64,000 nt of DNA from Amphritea atlantica (GCF_900111095.1 NZ_FOGB01000001.1:648882-712881), one strand, 5' to 3'; counted from the stretch's first letter, positions 46,288 to 55,438 are shown. Numbers and translations: made by a program. Notes: a model not told the origin generated them from the sequence alone.

Positions 46288-47268
46288 TCAGGGCTTGATC
46301 CGGATTCCCCAGGGATAGCGTCCCACTTTGATCGATTTGATCACCTTCATCCGGTCAAGGTCAATCACCGACACATCGCCGCTGATACCATTGGTGGTGA
46401 GCAGGCGACTCTGGTCAGTATTAAATTCCATATGCCATACTCTGCGACCGACCAGTAGATAATCCAGAATTTCATAGGTTTTAGCATCGACAACCGCAAC
46501 GTGATTGGCAGGCCCCAGCGCAACAAAGGCATACTTGCCGTCATCGGTCAGTTTTATACCGACCGGCTGGATCTTGTCCGGGTGTACCCCTTTGATTTCG
46601 AAGTGAAGCTTATGGCTTATCTGACGACTGGCAACATCGATGATTGACACGGTACCGCCAATTTCGGATGAGGCCCAGACAATGGAGCCCTCTTTGTTAA
46701 ACTCGATGTGGCGTGGGCGCTGGTCTACCAGAGTGTTATCCACCACCTCATGGGTTTCGGTATCGATCCAGTGCACCATATTGGTGGTCTCGCTGGTGGC
46801 CAGTGCCCATTTGCCATCGGGGCTGACGGCCATCCCTTCCGGTTCAACCCCGACATCAATCTGCGAGATCACCTCCTGGGTTGTCACATCCACCACCGTG
46901 ACCACTGCATCATTCTCATTGGCGATGTAGAGTTGCCGGTCATCCGGGTGCAGAGCAAACTGTTCCGGGTCTTCCCCAGACGGCAACTGGGCGATGATAC
47001 GGTTGTTTTTCAGATCCATCACCTGCACCGCATCTGAATCGCTGGCACAGATGTACAGGCGTGTTCTATCGTGGCTGAAAATGATCCCCCGGGGGCGTTC
47101 ACCTACCGCGATGGTATCGGTAACCTCCAGGGTATCCAGGTCGATAATGGAGAGGGTATCGTCCTTTTCGTTTGACACATAAGCAGTTTCAGCAACCGCC
47201 TGATGACACGCTATCGCGGTACTCAGGGCGAGCGCCACAGACGGGACAATTTTGGTTAAATATCTCAT
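46288..47268 (-). CDS. PQQ-catabolism-associated YVTN beta-propeller protein
   Basis: With the ATG at 47268 (AGGA 8 bp upstream) it has 326 residues. A signal peptide is followed by seven or so YVTN-type blades, each with a 'VSNEKDDTLSIIDLDT' style repeat (for example IIDLDTLEVTDTIAVGERPRG). It should be periplasmic. Proteins of this type occur with ABC transporter genes beside PQQ alcohol dehydrogenases. Their biochemical role is unknown, and a scaffold or binding function is possible. An in-frame extension to 47412 would overlap the upstream gene and has no ribosome site. Confidence 0.88.
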   Translation of the reverse strand: MRYLTKIVPSVALALSTAIACHQAVAETAYVSNEKDDTLSIIDLDTLEVTDTIAVGERPRGIIFSHDRTRLYICASDSDAVQVMDLKNNRIIAQLPSGEDPEQFALHPDDRQLYIANENDAVVTVVDVTTQEVISQIDVGVEPEGMAVSPDGKWALATSETTNMVHWIDTETHEVVDNTLVDQRPRHIEFNKEGSIVWASSEIGGTVSIIDVASRQISHKLHFEIKGVHPDKIQPVGIKLTDDGKYAFVALGPANHVAVVDAKTYEILDYLLVGRRVWHMEFNTDQSRLLTTNGISGDVSVIDLDRMKVIKSIKVGRYPWGIRIKP

Positions 47269-47305
47269 AGAGCAGATCCTGTTTTTCTTCTTATTCCGGG
47301 AAGCG

Positions 47306-48499
47306 TTAATGGGAAGCATAGGTAACTTTGCAGCTGGACTCCGGCTGATCAAAACCCAGTGTGTCCAGATCAGTGACCGGATGGAGAAAACCCTCCAGCG
47401 GTGGCTGGGCAACCAGTGAACGGGGTTGCACCAGCGGAATCGGCTGGCGCAGCTGACCGCTCCAGCTGCGATAGTTCAGTTTGCGGCCTTTAAATGCAGC
47501 CAGTTGAAACTTATCTGAGTTGATAAAATTAAACAGGGTTTCTGCGGCAGACGATTTAGTTTGGGTGACCGCTTCGCCAATCGTCCTGATTGCGGCCCAG
47601 GCGGCGTAATCCTTGCTGTTCATCCAGCGTTTAAACTGGTCTTCAAAACGACTCTGAAGCTGAGCCGCACCCCACTGTTCCACCACCCGATGCCAGGCTA
47701 CCGGGGTTAGCCCCTGAGTGCCGGCCACAGGTCTCGGATACCAGGTGTTATACAGCACGTATTCACCGAAATCGCCCTGTTCATCGGCGACAACCACCAG
47801 ATCATACTCATCTGTCTGGGTAAACAGGGGCAGTTCCCGCTGTGCCGTGCGCCGCAGGTCGGTATCAAAACTCCAGGTTTTCTCTGCCACAATTTTCAGA
47901 CCGAAGCGTTTAGCTGTACGTTTCAGGGCGTCAGCATAGGCGATATCCCCGGGTTGTGAACCTTTAATCAGCAGCCAGCGCTGCAGACGCCGGGCATTAC
48001 TCCACTGTCCCAGGGCATCGGTCAGCATGGCGCGGCTTGGCAGGGTGTGCAGGGTATTTGCCAGACATTCACGGGTGCGCAGCTCATCGGCATAACTGCC
48101 GGCATTAAACAGAATCGCGCCATAGGGTCTGGCCAGTTGGCTCAGTTCGATCAGCTGTTTTTCAGGCAGATCCGTAATCAGTAGTCTCAGGCCGTCCTCG
48201 AGCCATTGCTGTGCAATCTGATTGACCTGTTCCGGTGATGCGGCAAGTTCTGAGGTCAGGGTATAGTGCTGTTTCAGGAAACGGCCTGTGGTGTTGTTAT
48301 CTTTGAGGCCCAGCTGGGCACCACTGAAGCCACGGTCTTCCGGTTCAGGAATCAGGTTTGAAAGTACCGGCCCCTGGTGAGGGTGGTAAGCGATGTAGCC
48401 GATGCGGATCTCCTGGGGGGTTGCCAGGGCATAGAGACTGAAAATGGAGCCCGCCAGAATCCAGCATAATGATTTGAGTGTACGCATATAAGAACTCAT
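47306..48499 (-). CDS. ABC substrate-binding protein of the PQQ-alcohol dehydrogenase system
   Basis: A 397-residue protein with a signal peptide (first ~26 residues ending YALA). The fold is that of branched-chain amino-acid/urea-type periplasmic binding proteins (IRIGYIAYHPHQGP at the mature start). It is the binding-protein member of the PQQ-associated ABC set. Unlike classical importers, the permease here is ABC-2 type, so its partner role is unclear. It begins at ATG 48499 or 48487, neither with a strong ribosome site. A regulon motif lies 67 bp upstream, shared with the divergent gene. Confidence 0.85.
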   Translation of the reverse strand: MSSYMRTLKSLCWILAGSIFSLYALATPQEIRIGYIAYHPHQGPVLSNLIPEPEDRGFSGAQLGLKDNNTTGRFLKQHYTLTSELAASPEQVNQIAQQWLEDGLRLLITDLPEKQLIELSQLARPYGAILFNAGSYADELRTRECLANTLHTLPSRAMLTDALGQWSNARRLQRWLLIKGSQPGDIAYADALKRTAKRFGLKIVAEKTWSFDTDLRRTAQRELPLFTQTDEYDLVVVADEQGDFGEYVLYNTWYPRPVAGTQGLTPVAWHRVVEQWGAAQLQSRFEDQFKRWMNSKDYAAWAAIRTIGEAVTQTKSSAAETLFNFINSDKFQLAAFKGRKLNYRSWSGQLRQPIPLVQPRSLVAQPPLEGFLHPVTDLDTLGFDQPESSCKVTYASH

Positions 48500-48565
48500 T
48501 GGTCAGAAGCTTTCAGGATAGGTGCTACCGCAAGCGGGTTAAATATGCGGAAAGTACTGAACAAT

Positions 48566-48581
48566 TAGTTCTGAAGTACTA
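48566..48581. promoter_or_regulatory. Alcohol-regulon motif copy, ABC binding protein/cupredoxin-like gap
   Basis: TAGTTCTGAAGTACTA fits the consensus completely. It lies nearly midway in the 145-bp divergent gap, 67 bp from the leftward start and 64 bp from the rightward one, and a second partial AAAGTACTGAAC lies just to its left. One site could serve both directions. Confidence 0.6.
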
Positions 48582-48644
48582 TTTTTAAAAAGCAGTATCA
48601 GCTTAGCATTGATCATAAATAATGATAAGCAGAGGAATCTAAGT

Positions 48645-49085
48645 ATGGCACGGGTGCTATTAAGCGGTCTTGCGGTGGTCACGATCACTATCTCAATGAT
48701 GTTCAGCGGCAAGTTGTTGGCAGAGGGGGACCTGACCCTCAAGCCGCAGCGTCTCCCTGAACTGGTGATGGGCAGCGAAGAGAGTGACTACAGTCTGTCG
48801 CAAAAAACCTATGAACTGGAAACCGGCAAAGCGTATCGACTAGAACTGATTGCCAGTGGTTTAAAACCCTATGCGTTTCGAGCCCCGGAATTCTTTTCCT
48901 CGATCTTTCTGCGCAAGGTAGAGGCGGGAGATATGGAGATTAAAGCGGTCAGTCTGACCGAGCTGGAGTTTGAAGATGAGGGCAGTGCAGAGATGTTTTT
49001 TGTGCCTGTTAAACCCGGAACCTTCGAGTTTTATATTGCGGGGCTACGGCATAAAGGGATGGAAGGGGTGTTTATCGTTAAGTAA
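48645..49085 (+). CDS. Secreted cupredoxin-like protein without copper ligands
   Basis: ATG 48645 with AGAGGAA upstream gives 146 residues. A signal peptide ends at about LLA (26). The rest has the beta-strand pattern and the C-terminal FYIAGLRHKGMEGVF loop of cupredoxins, where the usual layout is Cys...His...Met. Here no Cys exists in the protein, and H136 is its only histidine, with M139 following. A type 1 copper site is therefore not possible as drawn. Position in the alcohol locus suggests an accessory periplasmic role. The family assignment is by pattern only. Confidence 0.65.
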   Translation: MARVLLSGLAVVTITISMMFSGKLLAEGDLTLKPQRLPELVMGSEESDYSLSQKTYELETGKAYRLELIASGLKPYAFRAPEFFSSIFLRKVEAGDMEIKAVSLTELEFEDEGSAEMFFVPVKPGTFEFYIAGLRHKGMEGVFIVK

Positions 49086-49138
49086 CTCCCTGTCATTAAA
49101 CGCTTATGAACCCTGTCACTGGCCAACCGGATTCAACC

Positions 49139-49957
49139 ATGAAAAACGTTTCCGCTTCGATCATTCTTACTGTTTCACTGGCACTGGCCGCAGCTGTTCA
49201 TGGGGCTGATGCTGATAGCGGTCTGCCGGAGGAGTTTCTTGATGCCCGGCCCAATAATCAGCTCTATATGGCTTACGCTGAATTTAAAATGGGCCATCAC
49301 GATCTGGCCCGGCAGATGTGGATGCATATTGGTGGTTCTGGCAGGTCTGAAGCGCTGTTTAATCTGGCTAACCTCTATATCCAGGGCGTTGGCGTCGATA
49401 AAGATCCCGAGCGGGGGATGCAGCTTTACCGCCAGTCCGCTAAAACAGGTAGCAGGGCGGCGGCTTATCAACTGGGGCTGATCTATCTGTATTCACCTGA
49501 CTATAAGAGTCGTGACCAGGCTCGTCACTGGTTAACCGTTGCCGCTTTGGATGGTGATAGTGATGCGGCAAGTCTGTTAGCCAGTCTGGAGCGCGATAAA
49601 CCTGGCGATCCCCTGTCGCAGGTTGAGGCGCTTCTGATTCATGGAGATAGTGATCAGGCTCTGGAGCAATTGGAAGCACTGGCAGCAGCATCGCCACCGG
49701 ATTATCGCGCAATCACCCGACTGGCCTGGCTGTATGAGAGTGGTCTGGCGGTAGAGCGGGACATTGACCGGGCTGCAGAGCTGTTCATGCAAGCTGCAGA
49801 AGCGGGTAACGCAGAAGCACAATATGCCCTCTCAGTGATGTACCAGACCGGTGTAGGGCGGGAGCAGGACGATAGTCTGGCAAAGCAGTGGCTAGAAAAA
49901 TCAGCCTCCCAGAGCTATCCTCCGGCGCTGGATCAACTGCAACAGATTGATCAATAA
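49139..49957 (+). CDS. Secreted Sel1/TPR-repeat protein
   Basis: Starting at ATG 49139 gives 272 residues with a signal peptide ending VHGA; an in-frame ATG at 49106 is possible. At least four Sel1-like helical repeats are visible, for example ALFNLANLYIQGVGVDKDPE, AYQLGLIYLYSP, AITRLAWLYESGLAVERDID and AQYALSVMYQTGVGREQDDS. Such repeats mediate protein binding in the periplasm. It lies 53 bp after the cupredoxin-like gene and is probably co-transcribed. Function is unknown. Confidence 0.85.
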   Translation: MKNVSASIILTVSLALAAAVHGADADSGLPEEFLDARPNNQLYMAYAEFKMGHHDLARQMWMHIGGSGRSEALFNLANLYIQGVGVDKDPERGMQLYRQSAKTGSRAAAYQLGLIYLYSPDYKSRDQARHWLTVAALDGDSDAASLLASLERDKPGDPLSQVEALLIHGDSDQALEQLEALAAASPPDYRAITRLAWLYESGLAVERDIDRAAELFMQAAEAGNAEAQYALSVMYQTGVGREQDDSLAKQWLEKSASQSYPPALDQLQQIDQ

Positions 49958-50134
49958 CCCTATCCTTCAACCATCATATTTCACCGTATGACTGCAAAGC
50001 TCTGCGCTGCACTCTGGCCGATTAAGTGTTTTAGTCAGCCGGCTCTCCTCTGCTGATTCTGGCCTCTGTCAGCGTCAGTTTTTGTTTGTTTCGCAACGGC
50101 GTTTCAACAGCGCATCTATCAAGGAATCAGGGAT

Positions 50135-50170
50135 ATGCAAAGCTGGCTTAAAAATCCTGTTGTGCATTAA
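50135..50170 (+). CDS. Possible 11-residue leader peptide
   Basis: ATG 50135 follows AAGGAATCAGGGAT, an acceptable ribosome site, and reads MQSWLKNPVVH before TAA. The opening loosely recalls PqqA peptides (MxxWxKP) but lacks the Glu-x3-Tyr core. A weak hairpin follows at once. It may be a leader peptide or chance. Confidence 0.2.
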   Translation: MQSWLKNPVVH

Positions 50171-50317
50171 ACCGGTATCTGATGACGGTTTTTGATCAAT
50201 TGACTCAGTGGCAGGTAGTCAAGGCCAGGTTATCACTCATCAAATGCAGATAATGCCCTCCTGTTTTTTATATAACCTATTGATGTATATGGATTAAATT
50301 ATATCGGCGGATATAGC

Positions 50318-50333
50318 TAGTACGAAGGTACTA
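50318..50333 (+). promoter_or_regulatory. Alcohol-regulon motif copy before cytochrome c
   Basis: TAGTACGAAGGTACTA lies inside the inverted repeat CTAGTAC-GAAG-GTACTAG and is followed by TTTTTCAGCACCAA. That downstream phrase recurs as TTTTTCAGTGCCAA after the copy upstream of the aldehyde dehydrogenase gene. The site is 150 bp before the cytochrome start. Confidence 0.6.
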
Positions 50334-50483
50334 GTTTTTCAGCACCAAAGCAGAATTCTGGAGCTTTCTCCTCCCGTTCTATTATGTCTCCTATAGCGAT
50401 CTCCCGCTCTTTTGTGAAGTGTGTGCCAGGGTAAGCCTGGGAGATCCAGAATTTTTAAAACTCTAATAAGACTGGTGATGTAA

Positions 50484-50927
50484 ATGAGAAAGCCAACTAA
50501 AACTCTGGGTGCTGTTGCTGCGGGGACTCTTTCTATGCTGTTGTCGGCGCAGGTATTGGCACATGGTGATGTAACGCCGCAGTCGGTGGATGTTCATGAG
50601 CTGAAACAACTGGGTGATGAGTGGCTGGATGAGAACCCCTATGGTGAAGATTACGAAAAACACGATGTTGCACTGGAGATCGGTTTTTCAGCCTACACTC
50701 AGAACTGTGCCCGCTGTCATGGTCTGGAAGCGATCTCAGGCGGTATTGCTCCGGATCTGCGTTACCTTGAACCTGGCATCGAGGGTGATGACTGGTTTAA
50801 ATACCGGGTGATTAACGGTGCGGTTCGAGATGGTCGGGTGTACATGCCAAAGATGGCAGATTACCTGAGTCAGGAAGCGCTTTGGGCAATACGTACCTGG
50901 TTGGTTTCAGTAGCAACCACAGAATAA
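50484..50927 (+). CDS. pedF: Cytochrome c550, PedF-type
   Basis: A 147-residue protein with a signal peptide (first ~26 residues, ending LAHG). It has a single c-type heme site, CARCH, at 75-79, and a candidate axial Met at 121 or 124 (VYMPKMADY). Length and the DLRYLEPGIEGDDWFKYRV segment fit the PedF/ExaB-like cytochromes that take electrons from quinoprotein alcohol dehydrogenases in the periplasm. The MoxJ-like gene follows 12 bp downstream, so the two form an operon. A regulon motif lies upstream. Confidence 0.9.
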   Translation: MRKPTKTLGAVAAGTLSMLLSAQVLAHGDVTPQSVDVHELKQLGDEWLDENPYGEDYEKHDVALEIGFSAYTQNCARCHGLEAISGGIAPDLRYLEPGIEGDDWFKYRVINGAVRDGRVYMPKMADYLSQEALWAIRTWLVSVATTE

Positions 50928-50939
50928 CCGGAGTCTGAG

Positions 50940-51845
50940 ATGCGAATTCTGGTGCTGTTAGCTGTATTGACCCTGAGTTGGGCAGGTGCGGCTCAGGCTC
51001 GCTATTACGATGATGTAATCGCCAGTGGTGTTATTCACATTGGCGCTTACAAAGACTTCCCGCCGTACTCTTTCGAAAGAGATGGCGCGCCCGTAGGGGT
51101 GGATATCGAGATTGGCCAGCGGATCGCCGAAGCGTTCGGCGTGAAGATGGAGGTTCACTGGATCACTCCCGATGAGAGTCTTGAGGACGATCTGCGAAAC
51201 AACGTCTGGAAAGGTCATTACCTGGATAAAGACGAAAAGGATCCACTCGCAGCTAAGCATCTGGCCGATGTGATGATGCGGGTGCCCTATGATCGCGAAT
51301 ACGCATTTAAACGGGATGATCAGGGGCTGCTGGTCAATGATCAGGTGGTGCTGTTCGGGCCCTATCAGCGGGAACGCTGGCAGGTGGCATTTGATAGCGA
51401 AAAGCTTGACCGGGTAGGAACGGTGGCGGTGTTTCAGTATCACCCTATCGGTGTTGAAATTGACAGCCTGCCGGACTTCTATCTGACCTCCGCTTTTGGC
51501 GGGCGAATGCGAAAAAATACCCATCATTATTTCTCCAATAGCGAAGCGTTTGCTGCCATGCAGGCGGGCGAGGTCGATGCTGTTATGGGGATGCGGGCAG
51601 AAGTCGACTGGCAGATCGGTCAGGCCGGAAATCCACGTTACAAGCTGGCAGAAAATGGTTTTCCAACCATGGGTAAGCAGCAGTGGGATATCGGCATGGC
51701 GGTTTCGCAGCGCTATCGTCAACTGGGTAATGAGGTTGACGTAGTGGTTGAGAAGCTGATTCGCAGTGGCGAGATAGAAAAGATATATGCCCGATATAAC
51801 CTGCGCTACGAGTTGCCAGGGTTATATCAGGATGTTGCTCAGTAA
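50940..51845 (+). CDS. MoxJ-like quinoprotein-associated periplasmic binding protein
   Basis: A 301-residue protein with a signal peptide ending AAQA (20). It has an SBP_bac_3 type fold: ASGVIHIGAYKDFPPYSF and PVGVDIEIGQRIAEAFGV at the N-terminal lobe, AMQAGEVDAVMGM in the middle. Such proteins (MoxJ/XoxJ relatives) accompany PQQ methanol/ethanol dehydrogenases and are proposed to help mature or activate the enzyme rather than transport. Placement between the cytochrome and the PqqD-like gene supports that role here. Confidence 0.88.
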   Translation: MRILVLLAVLTLSWAGAAQARYYDDVIASGVIHIGAYKDFPPYSFERDGAPVGVDIEIGQRIAEAFGVKMEVHWITPDESLEDDLRNNVWKGHYLDKDEKDPLAAKHLADVMMRVPYDREYAFKRDDQGLLVNDQVVLFGPYQRERWQVAFDSEKLDRVGTVAVFQYHPIGVEIDSLPDFYLTSAFGGRMRKNTHHYFSNSEAFAAMQAGEVDAVMGMRAEVDWQIGQAGNPRYKLAENGFPTMGKQQWDIGMAVSQRYRQLGNEVDVVVEKLIRSGEIEKIYARYNLRYELPGLYQDVAQ

Positions 51846-52092
51846 TAACGATTGCTCTGGCGCTTTCAGCCTTAATAAGAGGAGCGGTGTCAGGGCATCG
51901 TGTGTTTCAGCCTGGGATAAAAGCCCTGTAGCGATGAATCAGGCTGGTGAGTTGCCAAAATCGCGGTATTCACCAGCGTTTTGTAGCAGGGACTGGTGCT
52001 TAAGTGCCTGTTGTTTAGGGCTCGGTTTATAGCGGGCGGGAATCAAAAGGATATCTGTCTGTGTGTTCAGTGTTAGCGAGGGAGGCTTTGTT

Positions 52093-52377
52093 ATGATCAC
52101 TGCAATGCCTGGGTTGATGCCGGTACTTAATGCCGACTGTAAGCTTTATTTTGATGGTCAGCATGATCGCTGGGTGTTGAAAGGCCCGCAGCAGCTTATC
52201 TTTCCGGATCGACTGACACTGATCACTCTGCAAGCTTGTGACGGCAGTTGCAGTGGCGCACAGATCGCCCGCTCACTGGCGTCTTTCTCAGATCTGAAGA
52301 ATATCACAGAGTACGATGTGCTCGACGTTCTGGAGGAGTTTGAGCGACGCGGATTTATCTCTGTGTTGAATGCATGA
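52093..52377 (+). CDS. PqqD-family protein (second PqqD type)
   Basis: With ATG 52093 (GGGAGG 8 bp upstream) it has 94 residues. The sequence around KLYFDGQHDRWVLKGPQ and the C-terminal winged-helix-like EYDVLDVLEEFERRGFI match PqqD, the chaperone that presents the PqqA peptide to the radical-SAM enzyme PqqE. A separate PqqD-like gene is also found in the P. putida ped cluster. Whether this one serves PQQ synthesis or another peptide is open, since the main pqq operon begins at 62990. Confidence 0.8.
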   Translation: MITAMPGLMPVLNADCKLYFDGQHDRWVLKGPQQLIFPDRLTLITLQACDGSCSGAQIARSLASFSDLKNITEYDVLDVLEEFERRGFISVLNA

Positions 52378-52405
52378 GCCATAGTATGGCTGCCCTGAAG
52401 GCGGG

Positions 52406-52425
52406 TAGTACTACTAAGTAAGTAC
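52406..52425 (+). promoter_or_regulatory. Alcohol-regulon motif-like copy before the dehydrogenase gene
   Basis: TAGTACTACTAAGTAAGTAC contains TACTACTAAGTAAGTA (52409-52424). This is very like the copy before the aldehyde dehydrogenase (TACTACTAAATAACTA) but matches the consensus at only about 11 of 16 positions. It is 129 bp before the dehydrogenase start. Confidence 0.5.
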
Positions 52426-52553
52426 AAAACTCATTCCCCCGGTTAATTGTTGGAATGGGTGTAAATTTACAGAATGTCAGCAGGTCTGGAATCTTTGCTC
52501 AGATCTGTTGAGAGTCAGAAAATAAGAACAATCCTTAATCAAGGAGCAATGCA

Positions 52554-54317
52554 ATGAAGAAGTTCAGCGGCAGTTTTGCTGTGTCAGCGCTGGTTGCAGC
52601 AATGTCTTTATCGGGCGTGAGCCAGGCAAATGTAACCGATAAAGATATTCTGCAGGATCAGAGTACGGTAGAAGATGTGGTATCCAACGGTCTGGGTCCG
52701 CGCGGACAGCGTTATAGTCCGCTGGATAAGATCAATACCAATACTGTAAAAGATATGCGTCCGGTCTGGTCGTTCTCGTTTGGTGGCGAGAAACAACGGG
52801 GTCAGGAATCTCAGCCGATGGTTAAAGATGGCGTGATGTATGTCACCGCTTCTTATTCCCGGGTATTCGCTGTGGATACCAAAACCGGGGACGAGCTGTG
52901 GCAATACGATGCCCGTCTTCCTGATGGCATTATGCCATGTTGTGACGTGATCAACCGGGGTGTCGCTCTGTACGACGATCTGGTGATCTTCGGTACACTG
53001 GATGCCAAACTGGTCGCTCTGGATGCTAAAACCGGCAAGGTTAAATGGAAAAAAACCGTTGCAGATTATAAAGAGGGCTACTCCATTACAGCCGCTCCGA
53101 TGATCGTCAATGGCAAGGTTATCACCGGTGTGTCCGGTGGCGAATTCGGTATTGTGGGTAAAGCTGAAGCTTATGATGCCAAAACCGGTAAGATCCTCTG
53201 GTCCCGTCCGACCGTTGAAGGTCATATGGGTTATATCTGGAAAGATGGCAAAAAAGTAGAAAACGGTATCTCTGGCGGTAAGCCTGGTCAGACCTGGCCT
53301 GGCGATCTGTGGAAGAGCGGTGGTGCAGCAACCTGGCTGGGTGGCACCTACGACCCTGATACCAACTCAGTATTCATCGGTACCGGTAACCCGGCTCCGT
53401 GGAACTCCCATATGCGTCCGGGTGACAACCTGTTCTCATCCTCCCGTCTGGCGATCGATCCGGATACCGGTAAGATCAAATGGCACTTCCAGACTACTCC
53501 GCATGATGGCTGGGATTACGATGGTGTAAATGAGCTGATCTCATTTGATTATAAAGATGGTGGTAAAACCGTTAAAGCGGCTGCAACGGCAGACCGTAAC
53601 GGCTTTATGTATGTCCTGAACCGCACCAACGGTGACTTTATCCGCGGTTTCCCATTTGTCGATGAGATTACCTGGGCGAAAGGTCTGGATAAGAATGGCC
53701 GTCCGATCTACAACGAAGAGATGCGTCCGGGCAACCCAAGTGCATCTGAAGATGGTAAGAAAGGTTCTTCCGTTCATGCCGTACCAGCCTTCCTGGGTGG
53801 TAAGAACTGGATGCCTATGGCCTTCAGCCAGGACACCGGACTGTTCTATGTGCCTTCCAACGAGTGGGGCATGGATATCTGGAACGAGCCAACCGCGTAT
53901 AAGAAAGGCGCTGCCTATCTGGGTGCAGGCTTCACGATCAAGCCGCTGACTGATGATCATATCGGTGTGCTGCGGGCGATGGATCCGAAGACTGGTAAAG
54001 AGGTATGGCGTTATCAGAACTTCTCTCCACTCTGGGGTGGTGTTCTGGCTACCGCGGGTAATCTGGTCTTTATCGGTACTCCGGAAGGCTACCTGAAAGG
54101 CTTCGATGCTAAGACCGGTGAAGTTAAATATCAGTTTAATACTGGTTCCGGTATCGTTGGTTCTCCGATCACCTGGGAACAGGATGGCGAGCAGTTTATC
54201 TCAGTTGTCTCCGGCTGGGGTGGTGCGGTACCTCTGTGGGGTGGTGAAGTTGCCAAACGGATCAAACACCTGAATCAGGGTGGTTCAATCTGGACCTTCA
54301 AACTGCCTAAGTCTTAA
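52554..54317 (+). CDS. pedH: PQQ-dependent alcohol dehydrogenase, lanthanide-type (PedH/ExaF-like)
   Basis: A 587-residue periplasmic quinoprotein with a 25-residue signal peptide ending SQA and an eight-blade propeller of W-motifs. Active-site features are the vicinal disulfide C129-C130, E197, N279 and the catalytic D321 in [11 protein letters not shown]323, two residues on, is the extra metal ligand of lanthanide enzymes (XoxF, ExaF, PedH); calcium enzymes such as ExaA have Ser or Ala there. Overall sequence is closer to ExaA/PedE/PedH than to XoxF, so primary alcohols and aldehydes are the expected substrates. A regulon motif lies upstream and a strong terminator downstream. Confidence 0.93.
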   Translation: MKKFSGSFAVSALVAAMSLSGVSQANVTDKDILQDQSTVEDVVSNGLGPRGQRYSPLDKINTNTVKDMRPVWSFSFGGEKQRGQESQPMVKDGVMYVTASYSRVFAVDTKTGDELWQYDARLPDGIMPCCDVINRGVALYDDLVIFGTLDAKLVALDAKTGKVKWKKTVADYKEGYSITAAPMIVNGKVITGVSGGEFGIVGKAEAYDAKTGKILWSRPTVEGHMGYIWKDGKKVENGISGGKPGQTWPGDLWKSGGAATWLGGTYDPDTNSVFIGTGNPAPWNSHMRPGDNLFSSSRLAIDPDTGKIKWHFQTTPHDGWDYDGVNELISFDYKDGGKTVKAAATADRNGFMYVLNRTNGDFIRGFPFVDEITWAKGLDKNGRPIYNEEMRPGNPSASEDGKKGSSVHAVPAFLGGKNWMPMAFSQDTGLFYVPSNEWGMDIWNEPTAYKKGAAYLGAGFTIKPLTDDHIGVLRAMDPKTGKEVWRYQNFSPLWGGVLATAGNLVFIGTPEGYLKGFDAKTGEVKYQFNTGSGIVGSPITWEQDGEQFISVVSGWGGAVPLWGGEVAKRIKHLNQGGSIWTFKLPKS

Positions 54318-54336
54318 TTCGCTTAAGCGTTTAGAT

Positions 54337-54368
54337 AAAAAGCCGATGCATCTGCATCGGCTTTTTTT
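54337..54368 (+). terminator. Rho-independent terminator of the alcohol dehydrogenase gene
   Basis: A 13-bp stem, AAAAGCCGATGCA / TGCATCGGCTTTT, with a TC loop and a following T run lies 20 bp after the stop. Confidence 0.95.
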
Positions 54369-54486
54369 GTTTTGCTGAAAAAGAACGCTGATCACAGATA
54401 GCAGTGCAAATCCCATGAAAGAGGTTGTCCGGTGATCTCTGCTTTCTCCACAGTGAGTCTTTTACGCGGATCAATCCTGCTGGTGT

Positions 54487-55323
54487 TTATTCCGGAACCA
54501 GAATATCACAGGAGTGAAACGCCCCTTTGCCCTCATCAAGGGCGTCAACCAGTTGCGGTAGCAGGGTTTTCATCTGTTCAAGCAGGGTCCAGGGTGGGTT
54601 GATAACAATCATTCCGGATGAGGTCATCCCCCGTTCAGCAGAGTCGGATTCCAGACCCAGTTCAAAGCGTTGAATATTGCGTATACCGCTGCTGATAAAC
54701 AGCTTTTCAAGCTTACGGATACGGTGTCGGTCAACCACCGGATACCAGAGTGCGTAGGTTCCGGTAGCGAATTTTTTATGGGCGTTTTTCAGTACTTTAA
54801 ACACCTGATCATAGTCGCTTTTGATTTCGTATGAGGGGTCCATCAGCACCAGCGCTCGCCGGGAAGCTGGTGGCAGCAGAGAGAGGAGGCCTTCGAGGCT
54901 GTCCTGATTCAATACTCGGATGCGGCGATTGCTACGGGTATTCTGGCTGAGTAATTTAAAATCGGTTGGATGCAGTTCATACAGGGTTGCGCGGTCCTGC
55001 GGGCGCATGAAGTAGCTGGCGATCAGGGGGGACCCGGGATAAAAGCGTAATCCGCCTTTCGGATTGCAGCTGCCAATGGCAGCGAAATAGCTGGCAAGGG
55101 CGGGCCACTGCTCTGGCTTCAGTTTACCGATGCCGTTGCTGAACTCTCCCAGTTTTTCCGCCTGATCTGACTGCAGATCATACAACCCGGCTCCGGCGTG
55201 GGTGTCAATATAGTCAAATGGTTTATCTTTTTTGATCAGATGTTCGAGGATCTCTGTCAACACGATATGTTTCAGAAGGTCGGCAAAATTGCCTGCATGA
55301 AAAGAGTGTCGATAACTTAGCAA
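54487..55323 (-). CDS. rlmJ: 23S rRNA (adenine2030-N6)-methyltransferase RlmJ
   Basis: A 278-residue protein, close to the 280 of E. coli RlmJ. The N-terminal MLSYRHSFHAGNFADLLKH and DYIDTHAGAGLYDL motifs and the catalytic DPSYE (about 162-166) are all present. It methylates A2030 of 23S rRNA. It is unrelated to alcohol oxidation and stands alone between the dehydrogenase and the LuxR-type gene. Confidence 0.95.
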   Translation of the reverse strand: MLSYRHSFHAGNFADLLKHIVLTEILEHLIKKDKPFDYIDTHAGAGLYDLQSDQAEKLGEFSNGIGKLKPEQWPALASYFAAIGSCNPKGGLRFYPGSPLIASYFMRPQDRATLYELHPTDFKLLSQNTRSNRRIRVLNQDSLEGLLSLLPPASRRALVLMDPSYEIKSDYDQVFKVLKNAHKKFATGTYALWYPVVDRHRIRKLEKLFISSGIRNIQRFELGLESDSAERGMTSSGMIVINPPWTLLEQMKTLLPQLVDALDEGKGAFHSCDILVPE

Positions 55324-55438
55324 AACAGTATCCTGATCAGAAGGTTAGGTTGAGAGCATCATGGTGGCGGGTGACTATCGTTGTATTCACCCTCAGGGTC
55401 AATAGATCCGCCGGTTAATATACCGCCTTAATAAAAGG

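Larger units (their letters stand above)
49958..50483 (+). promoter_or_regulatory. Long upstream region of the cytochrome c gene
   Basis: These 526 bp contain a regulon motif at 50318-50333 and an AT-rich stretch at 50255-50315. There is also a short ORF at 50135-50170 with a good ribosome site, followed by a weak hairpin (AAACCG/CGGTTT, 50169-50193) with T residues. No larger gene is seen. Confidence 0.5.

Noticed and set aside
52608..53225. 205-codon frame on the minus strand inside the alcohol dehydrogenase gene
   Set aside because: It is a shadow of the strongly conserved quinoprotein coding sequence, with no features of its own.
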